A stretch of 8,226 bases of DNA, taken from assembly GCA_037969395.1 (NCBI GenBank), contig JBBKXJ010000199.1, forward strand, positions 1 to 8,226. Reading direction: 5' to 3'. Shown here piece after piece: positions 1 through 6,327 of the stretch. The number at the start of each line of letters is the position of its first letter. Position 1 is the stretch's first letter. The translations under genes were made by a program, and so were the position numbers. The notes below the pieces were generated by a model. That model was not told where the DNA came from, made no database searches, and saw only the letters and a program-made list of their open reading frames with translations. Origin of the DNA: JBBKXJ01 sp037969395 (lineage in GTDB: Bacteria > Pseudomonadota > Gammaproteobacteria > Pseudomonadales > JAUIET01).

Positions 1-1
1 G

Positions 2-1651
2 CTGGCGGCAGCCGATAACTTTGCGGTGAACGAAGGGGCAACGACCACTCTAAACCTGGCGGCCAACGACGGCGATGTCGATGATGGGTTGGATCTTACA
101 AGCGTTTCCCTGGACAGTGGGCCTGCGAACGGAACTATCGTCGTCAACACCGATGGCACGGTGGACTTTACTCACGACGGTAGTGAGACCGTTAGTGACA
201 GTTTTACTTATACGATAGATGATGCGAATGGGACGACGTCCAATGTGGCCGCAGTGAGTTTAACGGTCACCCCGCAAAACGACGCGCCAACCCTCAACGA
301 CCAAGTGTTTACCGTCACTGAAAACAGCCCAACTGGCTTTGCTGTTGGCACTGTCGCGTTTAGTGATGTCGATGTGGGTGATAATCATATCTTCAGTATC
401 ACAGGTGGAACAGGCGCTGCGACATTCACTGTTGATTCCATAACGGGTGAGATCAAGGTCGCAGACAACAGCGCCCTGGACTTCGAATTAAACCCGGCAT
501 TGACGCTGATTGTTCAGGTAACGGACGACGGAACGCCAGCGCAGTCAGGTTACGCAACAATAACAATCAATCTCACCGACATAGCGGAGTTTGAGGTTTC
601 CCCGGTCGAAGACGCCGATCCCGCAGAAAATATCGTTAGCGCAGATGCCCCCATCGGCTCGCCGGTTGGCATCACCGCAACTGCCGAAGATGCTGACGCA
701 GACGACACTGTCACATTCAGCCTGAGCGATGACGCCAGAGGCCTGTTTGCAATCGATGCCACAACGGGCGTCGTCACGCTTAATGCGCCGCTGACAGAGC
801 CAATAACGACAAACTACAACATTGCAGTGCGGGCAGAATCCTCCGACGGTAGCAGTTCTCTCCAGGTTTTTACTATTGTCGCACGCGGCGTTGTCAGCGT
901 TCCTGCAGATATTGTCGGCACTGACTCAAACAGCGGTGATGAAGCAGCGTCAAACATACTGCCAACCGATGGCAGTCCAGACAGCACGGTGAATATTGCG
1001 CAACGTGATGTTGAAAGTAGCGCTGACAGCTCGGTAGATTCAGCAAACGCCGAAGAAGATAGCTTCGATCGTCGTTTAGGCGGCGGCAGCAGCACAAAAA
1101 ATGATGTCAGCACCATTGTAAAAACGACCAATCCGCCGTCAGGCGAGAGCGAGCCAGGTTCGATCGCAAACTTCTTCGTGCCAATCGGACCTGTAGGCAA
1201 TGCGATACAACAGTTGCCTGAAAATAGTCCGCAAACGTCGCCAAGGTTAAATGAAGCGGGCACACGAACCGTGTCAGATTTGGAAAGCGCAGCACTTAAC
1301 AGCGTGATGGCCGACCACGGCCTATGGGAGCAACTGGAAAAAATGGAGCGGGAGATGAACGATCTCTCCGCTGAACAGGAACAAAGCGAGCTTATTGTCA
1401 AAATAGTAGCCGGTTCTACGCTCACAGCGTCGGCCGGTTTTGTCACCTGGCTACTCCGCGGTGGCTCGTTACTAGCCAGTTTTCTTTCTACCATGCCTTT
1501 GTGGAAGGGTTTCGATCCATTACCTATACTTTCAACAAAGGAAAAGGTAATAACCGGCAACCGCGCGGCAAAAGAGGCCGCAGCGGCAGATAAAAATCAG
1601 AATGCGGTTGACGGGCTATTTGAGACCAATAAGGGAACGGTTAAACCATGA
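2..1651 (+). CDS. C-terminal part of a large cadherin-like repeat protein (5' end outside window)
   Basis: The frame is open from the first base, and the codons before the GTG at 26 already read as part of a repeat (AADNFAVNEG), so that GTG is internal and the gene begins upstream. Three extracellular beta-sandwich repeats follow each other. One at about 2-274 is of the bacterial cadherin-like type (NEGATTTLNL, then an FTYTIDD strand). One at 275-589 is cadherin-like, with TENSPTG, LDFE and VTDDG motifs. One at 590-880 has DADADDTVTFSL and FAIDATTGVV. A Ser/Asp-rich spacer without clear domains spans about 885-1300. It is followed by a charged helix (1322-1390) and a hydrophobic stretch (about 1391-1500) containing WLLRGGSLLASFL. 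Such repeats usually bind calcium and form stalks of surface or secreted proteins. The tail suggests membrane anchoring, but the size, signal peptide and N-terminal domains cannot be seen. The exact role (adhesin or sensor) is unknown. Confidence 0.85.
   Translation: MAAADNFAVNEGATTTLNLAANDGDVDDGLDLTSVSLDSGPANGTIVVNTDGTVDFTHDGSETVSDSFTYTIDDANGTTSNVAAVSLTVTPQNDAPTLNDQVFTVTENSPTGFAVGTVAFSDVDVGDNHIFSITGGTGAATFTVDSITGEIKVADNSALDFELNPALTLIVQVTDDGTPAQSGYATITINLTDIAEFEVSPVEDADPAENIVSADAPIGSPVGITATAEDADADDTVTFSLSDDARGLFAIDATTGVVTLNAPLTEPITTNYNIAVRAESSDGSSSLQVFTIVARGVVSVPADIVGTDSNSGDEAASNILPTDGSPDSTVNIAQRDVESSADSSVDSANAEEDSFDRRLGGGSSTKNDVSTIVKTTNPPSGESEPGSIANFFVPIGPVGNAIQQLPENSPQTSPRLNEAGTRTVSDLESAALNSVMADHGLWEQLEKMEREMNDLSAEQEQSELIVKIVAGSTLTASAGFVTWLLRGGSLLASFLSTMPLWKGFDPLPILSTKEKVITGNRAAKEAAAADKNQNAVDGLFETNKGTVKP
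1391..1500 (+). other. C-terminal hydrophobic segment of the cadherin-like protein
   Basis: A run of mostly apolar residues interrupted by Arg-Gly-Gly (WLLRGGSLLASFL at 1448-1486) follows a highly charged helix (LEKMEREMNDL) and precedes an MPLWKGFDPLPIL motif and a short Lys/Ala-rich tail. It looks like a membrane-inserted or membrane-associated anchor near the C-terminus of a large repeat protein. From memory, similar tails end other large cadherin-like proteins of gammaproteobacteria. The central Arg is unusual for a simple single-pass helix, so a re-entrant or interfacial arrangement is also possible. Confidence 0.5.
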
Positions 1652-1680
1652 ACCAGGCATTTCATGAAGCTGCGTATTAA
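1631..1680 (+). promoter_or_regulatory. Translational junction with ATGA overlap and a ten-codon frame
   Basis: The stop of the cadherin-like gene (TGA 1649-1651) overlaps an ATG at 1648. A Shine-Dalgarno-like AAGGGA lies at 1631-1636, 11 bases before that ATG. The ATG opens a frame of only ten codons (MNQAFHEAAY) ending with TAA at 1678-1680, so it runs across the start of the downstream gene. The downstream enzyme's likely start, ATG 1664, has only a weak AGG (1655-1657) six bases ahead. Translation of the enzyme may therefore depend on coupling or reinitiation. The ten-codon frame could also be chance. Confidence 0.4.
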
Positions 1681-4672
1681 GCCGGCTACGCGCCTGAGCC
1701 TGGGACTCATGATGCTTACTATCAGCATCCTGTTCGCCAGCGACATGCTGGGCCTGATGCCGAATGCCGCCAGCACTAAACTGGAGGCGCGGAAAAAACT
1801 GTGCGAAGCGCTGGCGGTGCAGTTTTCTGCGGCTGTTAACAGCGGCGCACTCACGTCTATCAATGAAACCATCAAAGCTGTGGTAGCGCGTAACGACGAT
1901 GTTCAGTCAGCCGCACTGCGCATGACCGACGGCTCCATTGTTTCGAGCGCCGGCGACCATTACCGTTTGTGGCACCGCGACAACACCGACAAATCAAATG
2001 CCGACAATGTGGTCGTGCCTATCTTCAATCGTGGCCAGCCCTGGGCCGCCGTCGAAATTAGCTTCACTCCGCTAAACCCGGGCGGTATACAGGCTTTCCT
2101 GAATCAATCGTTTGCCGGCCTGGTCGCGTTCGTCGCTCTGCTCGGGTTTTTCGGCTATCGCTATTTTATGCATCGAGCATTGCGCGAATTAGACCCCTCG
2201 GGTGTTATTCCGGCGCGCGTTAAAGCCGCGTTTGATGCATTGGCCGAGGGTGTGTTGATCCTGGACGAGCAGGGCCACATCGTGCTCGCCAATGCTGTCT
2301 TTCTAGAGAAATCGCAGGAATCGCTGGAATACTTGTTAGGACGACAGGCGTCAAACCTGCACTGGATTTGGCCTGAAACGGACCAAAAGCCCGGCGCTGA
2401 TTATATGCCCTGGAATCGCGTTTTTAACGATGGTCAAAGCCACACCGGGGTACGCCTGACGCTGGATGAAAATAATGCACAACGACAGCGCATATTTATG
2501 GTCAACAGCGCGCCTATATTAGACGACAGCGGCAACAGCCGCGGCGTGCTGTCAACCTTCGACGATGTGACCGAGCTGGAGCAGAAAAACACAGCGCTGC
2601 AAACCATGTTGTCGGAGCTCGAAGAGACGCAAAAACATGTAGAGTCGCAGAACGAAAAGTTGCAGGTGCTTGCAACGCGCGACCCGTTAACAAATTGCCT
2701 CAACCGGCGGGCAATGAACGAACAGTTTGGCCCGCTGTTTGAAAAGGCGCGAAAGTCGGGCGGCGAGCTCAGCTGTCTGATGGTAGACATCGATCACTTT
2801 AAAGCAGTCAACGACACTTATGGTCATAGTGTGGGCGACAAAGTGATCAAAAACGTGGCGGCCATTCTCAAATCCAATACCCGCGATGTTGACCTGGTCA
2901 GTCGCTACGGTGGCGAAGAATTTTGCGTTGTGCTGCCCAATATACAAATTGAAATGGCCGCTGGCATCGCCGACCGCATTCGTCGGGAAATAGAAACCGG
3001 TGGCGAGGCGCGTTTTGGACCGCTGCAAAACCTGACAGCGAGTTTCGGCGTCGCCTCGGTAGTCTTCGGAGCTGAAGATACCGAAGCGCTTATCTGCGAA
3101 GCTGACCAGGCGCTATATTTCGCCAAAAGCAGCGGCCGCAACAAAGTCGTGAGCTGGAATAGCAAGTTAGCGGAGGAGCAGCTCGAAGGCTCGCCACAAG
3201 ATGGCTATCTCGACGACCTGGTGGTCGGTCAGGAAGCATCGAACGACGGCAATGTAGAGCAGGCCGGTCGCGCCCATGTGCACGTACCTGCAGCCGCTGC
3301 AGCAGCGGACGCGCAGCCAACTGATATGACCGCGTTAAGTGATATGCCGGCGAAGCAGCTGTTCTGTGATCGTATTGAACAGGCATTGGTCAGAACGCGG
3401 CGTGGCAGCGGGGTTGCCGCCGTGTTGTCTTTAGGCCTGGATATATTCAGAAAAATCAATTACACCCTCGGCCCCGAGGCCGGCAACCGCCTGTTGCTCG
3501 AAACGGCGGCGCGCCTCAATCACACCTTACGCGAATCTGACTCTGTTGCTCTGATTGCAGCAGATCAGACATCGCCGACCATATTGCAATTAAATGGCGA
3601 CGAATTCGGCGTATTGCTTACTGATGTTACCGACGTTGAGTCAATCACCTGGATTGTAAAGCGTATCTTTGAAGTGCTGAGCGAGCCGGTTGATATCGCC
3701 GGCCACAAAGTCGGTATTACCGCGAATGTGGGCATCAGTGTGTATCCCGCCGATGGCGACGAAGCGGCAGTGCTGCTCAACAATGCCAGCATTGCCAGGC
3801 ATCACTCGAAGCAGGCAACAGGGCCACATAAATTTCAGTTTTTCTCGCAACAGTTGAACGAGGCGTCGGTGCGGCAACTGGAGCTCGAAAGCGATTTGCG
3901 GCACGCGATTGAGAGGCAAGAGTTTGAGCTGTACTACCAGCCCAAGGTGTGTTTAAAAGATGGCAAAATCATCGGCTTCGAAGCGCTGGTGCGTTGGAAT
4001 CATCCAGTAAAAGGCCTGGTGCCGCCCAATGATTTTATCCCCATCGCGGAAAAAACCCAGATGATTAACGTCATCGGTGATTGGGTATTGCGGGAGGCTA
4101 TGCAGCAAACGGCGGCCTGGAATCGCGAACACAATACTGAATTGACGATAGCGGTAAATCTGTCCCCCGTTCAGTTCCAACAAAAGCAGTTGGTCGACCA
4201 GGTGCTGTCGATGGCGGTCGCGGCGGAACTCGACCCACGGTTGTTAGCACTGGAGATTACCGAATCTACGGTGGTGGAAGACCTGGAGGGTGCCATCAAA
4301 ATTCTGCAGAAATTACGTCGCCATGGCGTGCAGGTAGCGATGGATGATTTCGGTACAGGTTATTCTTCGCTGAATTATCTGAAGCGCATGCCGCTGGACA
4401 TTTTAAAAATTGACCGTAGCTTTATTATGGGTATCGAGAGCGATGAGCGCGATGCCAGTATCGTGTCAACTATCATTACGCTGGGCCAAAGCCTCGGTCT
4501 TGCCGTGGTAGCGGAGGGCGTTGAAACCCAGCAGCAGCTGGCAATGTTACGCGATATGCGCTGTGACGAGGTGCAGGGTTATCTGTTCAGCCGCCCGGTG
4601 CCGGCTCAGCAGGTTGCAGACCTGTTACACGCGCCGTGGCAGGCGACTTTTGAAAAATCCGCAACTGCTTAG
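1664..4672 (+). CDS. Membrane-bound PAS-GGDEF-GGDEF(degenerate)-EAL cyclic-di-GMP enzyme
   Basis: This is a 1002-residue inner-membrane protein predicted to synthesise and/or hydrolyse c-di-GMP. Order: TM helix (about 11-31), periplasmic part (about 32-145), TM helix (about 148-168), PAS domain (about 184-304), coiled coil (about 302-336), GGDEF (about 337-497), Ala-rich linker with six Ala at 543-548, second GGDEF (about 565-728), EAL (about 739-985). The first GGDEF looks active: GGEEF at 416-420, metal ligand D375, N383 and D392, and an inhibitory RxxD site (R407-D410) five residues before GGEEF. The second is degenerate: NGDEF at 644-648, Gly591 in place of the metal Asp, Asn608 in place of Asp. 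The EAL keeps E773 (EALVR), N832, E864, D894-D895 (DDFGTG), K915, E951 (AEGVE) and Q971. The gene follows the cadherin-like gene by 12 bases, so the two are probably cotranscribed. Net activity (cyclase, phosphodiesterase or switchable) cannot be told from sequence. Confidence 0.93.
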   Translation: MKLRIKPATRLSLGLMMLTISILFASDMLGLMPNAASTKLEARKKLCEALAVQFSAAVNSGALTSINETIKAVVARNDDVQSAALRMTDGSIVSSAGDHYRLWHRDNTDKSNADNVVVPIFNRGQPWAAVEISFTPLNPGGIQAFLNQSFAGLVAFVALLGFFGYRYFMHRALRELDPSGVIPARVKAAFDALAEGVLILDEQGHIVLANAVFLEKSQESLEYLLGRQASNLHWIWPETDQKPGADYMPWNRVFNDGQSHTGVRLTLDENNAQRQRIFMVNSAPILDDSGNSRGVLSTFDDVTELEQKNTALQTMLSELEETQKHVESQNEKLQVLATRDPLTNCLNRRAMNEQFGPLFEKARKSGGELSCLMVDIDHFKAVNDTYGHSVGDKVIKNVAAILKSNTRDVDLVSRYGGEEFCVVLPNIQIEMAAGIADRIRREIETGGEARFGPLQNLTASFGVASVVFGAEDTEALICEADQALYFAKSSGRNKVVSWNSKLAEEQLEGSPQDGYLDDLVVGQEASNDGNVEQAGRAHVHVPAAAAAADAQPTDMTALSDMPAKQLFCDRIEQALVRTRRGSGVAAVLSLGLDIFRKINYTLGPEAGNRLLLETAARLNHTLRESDSVALIAADQTSPTILQLNGDEFGVLLTDVTDVESITWIVKRIFEVLSEPVDIAGHKVGITANVGISVYPADGDEAAVLLNNASIARHHSKQATGPHKFQFFSQQLNEASVRQLELESDLRHAIERQEFELYYQPKVCLKDGKIIGFEALVRWNHPVKGLVPPNDFIPIAEKTQMINVIGDWVLREAMQQTAAWNREHNTELTIAVNLSPVQFQQKQLVDQVLSMAVAAELDPRLLALEITESTVVEDLEGAIKILQKLRRHGVQVAMDDFGTGYSSLNYLKRMPLDILKIDRSFIMGIESDERDASIVSTIITLGQSLGLAVVAEGVETQQQLAMLRDMRCDEVQGYLFSRPVPAQQVADLLHAPWQATFEKSATA

Positions 4673-4747
4673 AACGCATTCCCCGCAGCGAAACTCTTGA
4701 AATGGGCCGCTGAAATCGGTCACTCACGCGGTTAGCGAAAAAATCAC
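4673..4747. other. Gap after the GGDEF-EAL gene without a clear terminator
   Basis: After the TAG at 4670-4672 there is no strong hairpin followed by T residues. Only short complementary pieces are seen (CAGCG/CGCTG; CCGC/GCGG), the latter followed by AGCGAAAAAATC. Read-through from the c-di-GMP gene into the kinase-like gene is therefore possible. Confidence 0.4.
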
Positions 4748-4776
4748 TTCACAAAAGCGGGCACAGCACTTTTAAT
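4748..4776 (+). promoter_or_regulatory. Sigma70-type promoter of the ABC1-kinase gene
   Basis: TTCACA (4748-4753, five of six matches to the -35 consensus) and TTTAAT (4771-4776, five of six matches to the -10 consensus) are separated by exactly 17 bases. Transcription would be expected to start around 4782-4784, giving a leader of about 35 bases before the TTG start at 4817. The spacing and position make this the best promoter candidate in the window, but it is a consensus match only. Confidence 0.55.
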
Positions 4777-4806
4777 AGAGAGTTCGTATTTTGCACGAAT
4801 TCTCTA
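4776..4806 (+). promoter_or_regulatory. 31-base dyad over the transcription start, possible operator or leader hairpin
   Basis: TAGAGAGTTCGT (4776-4787) and ACGAATTCTCTA (4795-4806) are inverted repeats of 12 bases with one mismatch (a G-U pair in RNA), separated by 7 bases. The dyad starts at the last base of the -10 box, covers the expected start site and ends in the first base of the Shine-Dalgarno AAGGA. If transcription starts near 4783, the full hairpin would not form in that RNA, which favours a DNA operator. In a longer read-through transcript it would form a stable hairpin touching the ribosome binding site. Confidence 0.5.
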
Positions 4807-4810
4807 AGGA
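4806..4810 (+). promoter_or_regulatory. Ribosome binding site that fixes a TTG start
   Basis: AAGGA lies six bases before TTG 4817. An in-frame TAA at 4805-4807 rules out any start further upstream. The first in-frame ATG (codon 40) has far less support and would remove a basic N-terminal stretch that belongs to the protein family. Confidence 0.65.
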
Positions 4811-4816
4811 AACCGC

Positions 4817-6223
4817 TTGGCCATCAAAGACAAACCGACTACAGATACACCCAAGAATGTTCGTCGCATCAAGACCGGCAGCTTCGAACGCCGTCTGAGT
4901 TTCACCCGCTCCGGCCTGCTGGCCGGCGGCCGCATGATGGCGCAGGCGCCGGGCCTGTTGCTGGGTAGCAAGCAGGGCAAGGCAGACAGGCGCAAACGCA
5001 TGCTGTCGGAGGAGGCGCGCCACCTGGTGAAGGAGCTGGGCGACTTAAAGGGCGGTGCTGTAAAAATCGGTCAGATGATGGCCCTTTACGGCGAGCATTT
5101 TTTGCCGCCCGAAGTGACCGAGGCGCTGCACACGCTTGAGGACCGTACCGTTGCGCTGCATTGGTCCAGCATTTATAAAGTACTGCAGGCCGAGCTGGGC
5201 GAGGAAAAGTTGCAGCAACTGGACATCGAGCAAGAGCCCATTGGTGCAGCCTCATTGGGGCAGGTACACCGCGCTACCGATAAGAAAACGGGGCAGCAGC
5301 TGTGTATGAAAATCCAGTACCCGGGGGTTGCTGAAACGGTAGATAACGACGTTGACTCGGTCGCCACCATGCTGAAGATGGCGAACCTTATCACTGCAAC
5401 CAAAGAATTTAGCGCCTGGCTGGAAGAGGTGCGCACGATGCTGCATCGCGAGGTGGACTACAGTATCGAACTTGAAACCACCCAGCGCTTTGGCGAACTG
5501 CTGCAGCACGATGAACGCTTTGTGGTGCCGACCATGTTTCCGGAAATGTCCACCGCGCATGTGCTAACAATGTCTTACGAGGCCGGCCATAGCCTGGGTA
5601 GCGCAGCGGTGCAGGCATTGTCGCAGCAACGCCGCGATCAGCTGGGCGCTAAAGCACTGGAGCTGTTCCTGCGGGAAGTGTTCGATTGGGGCGAGATTCA
5701 AACCGATCCTAATTTTGGCAACTACCGTATTCGCATTGCCGAACAGGAAAGCGGCGTTGATCAAATTGTATTGCTGGATTTTGGTGCGGTGCAACGTTAC
5801 GACGATTCATTTCTGCAACCGCTTAAGGATATGATTATCGGCGCCTACAACAACGACCTCGCAAAAGTACAGGCGGCCACTATTGCGCTGGATTTCATCA
5901 AAGCGGATTACCCGGAAGATGTGCGCCAATCATTTACCGAAGTATGCGCAGGCATTATTGAGCCGCTGGTATTTGAGCCCGACACCGTGCCGGCGTATGC
6001 GTTGAATGAACAAGGCCAATATAAGTGGAGAGACAGCGACCTGCCGACGCGCATTGCCAAGCGTGCCGCAAAATCGTCGTTTAGTCGTTACTTTCGGATT
6101 CCGCCCAAGGAATTCCTATTTCTGAACCGCAAACTTATCGGTGTGTATACCTTCATCGCCGTGCTTGACGCCCAGTTTAATGGCAGCAATATTCTGCAGC
6201 CCTACGCTGATAGCAGCGCTTAA
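4817..6223 (+). CDS. AarF/ABC1/UbiB-family atypical kinase-like protein
   Basis: This 468-residue protein belongs to the ABC1/ADCK/UbiB group, protein-kinase-like folds whose best-known members support ubiquinone (coenzyme Q) biosynthesis, probably as ATPases rather than protein kinases. Family marks are clear: KIGQ at 83-86, the Ala-rich nucleotide loop AAS at 144-146 where ordinary kinases have glycines, the ATP lysine K165 (CMKIQYPGV), a helix-C glutamate (E212 in HREVDY), the catalytic-loop variant TDPNFGN (D297, N302), and the metal-binding DFG at 321-323. It is shorter than classical UbiB (about 540 residues) and lacks an obvious C-terminal pair of membrane helices. No ubiE or ubiJ gene is adjacent, so it should not be named ubiB. 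It starts with TTG behind a good AAGGA site and has its own promoter candidate. The actual substrate is unknown. Confidence 0.88.
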   Translation: MAIKDKPTTDTPKNVRRIKTGSFERRLSFTRSGLLAGGRMMAQAPGLLLGSKQGKADRRKRMLSEEARHLVKELGDLKGGAVKIGQMMALYGEHFLPPEVTEALHTLEDRTVALHWSSIYKVLQAELGEEKLQQLDIEQEPIGAASLGQVHRATDKKTGQQLCMKIQYPGVAETVDNDVDSVATMLKMANLITATKEFSAWLEEVRTMLHREVDYSIELETTQRFGELLQHDERFVVPTMFPEMSTAHVLTMSYEAGHSLGSAAVQALSQQRRDQLGAKALELFLREVFDWGEIQTDPNFGNYRIRIAEQESGVDQIVLLDFGAVQRYDDSFLQPLKDMIIGAYNNDLAKVQAATIALDFIKADYPEDVRQSFTEVCAGIIEPLVFEPDTVPAYALNEQGQYKWRDSDLPTRIAKRAAKSSFSRYFRIPPKEFLFLNRKLIGVYTFIAVLDAQFNGSNILQPYADSSA

Positions 6224-6232
6224 GAAAGCGCT
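6215..6232 (+). terminator. Hairpin across the stop codon, weak terminator candidate
   Basis: AGCGCTT (6215-6221) and AAGCGCT (6226-6232) form a perfect 7-base-pair stem with an AAGA loop, and the TAA stop of the kinase-like gene lies inside it. No T run follows, so it is not a standard intrinsic terminator. It could protect the 3' end of the mRNA or act together with the REP-like palindrome seven bases downstream. Confidence 0.35.
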
Positions 6233-6238
6233 ATAGCC

Positions 6239-6261
6239 CGTAGGGTGCGCCCTGCGCACGC
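6239..6261 (+). repeat. REP-like GTAG palindrome, copy 1
   Basis: The element begins with C-GTAG and contains the stem GTGCGC (6245-6250) / GCGCAC (6254-6259) with a CCT loop. A GTAG or GTGG head followed by a short GC-rich palindrome is the known form of REP elements mobilised by RAYT transposases. A second copy in the same orientation, 19 of 23 bases identical, lies at 7556-7578. No RAYT gene is in the window. The remainder of this gap (6262-6317) shows no convincing promoter. Confidence 0.55.
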
Positions 6262-6317
6262 TTCGCCAATTGCCATGAACAATGCGTTTTATTAACGTCA
6301 GTCGACTATGACAACAC

Positions 6318-6322
6318 AGAGG
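6318..6322 (+). promoter_or_regulatory. Ribosome binding site of the aminotransferase
   Basis: AGAGG lies five bases before ATG 6328 and supports that start. No in-frame candidate upstream has a comparable site. Confidence 0.5.
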
Positions 6323-6327
6323 TTCAA

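Noticed and set aside
26..28. GTG as the true start of the cadherin-like gene
   Set aside because: The preceding in-frame codons continue the repeat consensus and contain no stop, so the gene starts upstream of the window.
814..1560. Long open frame of 248 codons on the minus strand opposite the cadherin-like gene
   Set aside because: It lies entirely antisense to a convincing repeat protein, has Ser/Pro/Cys-rich low-information composition and no recognisable domain; open frames opposite such genes are common.
3287..3312. CTGCAG-rich short repeat as a regulatory site
   Set aside because: It encodes an Ala-rich interdomain linker in frame; the repetition follows from repeated alanine codons.
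4902..5255. Minus-strand open frame within the ABC1-kinase gene
   Set aside because: Cys/Arg/Pro-rich composition typical of an antisense shadow, with no family motif, opposite a strongly supported gene.
6270..6295. TTGCCA and TATTAA as a promoter for the aminotransferase
   Set aside because: The spacing is only 14 bases, too short for a usual sigma70 promoter.
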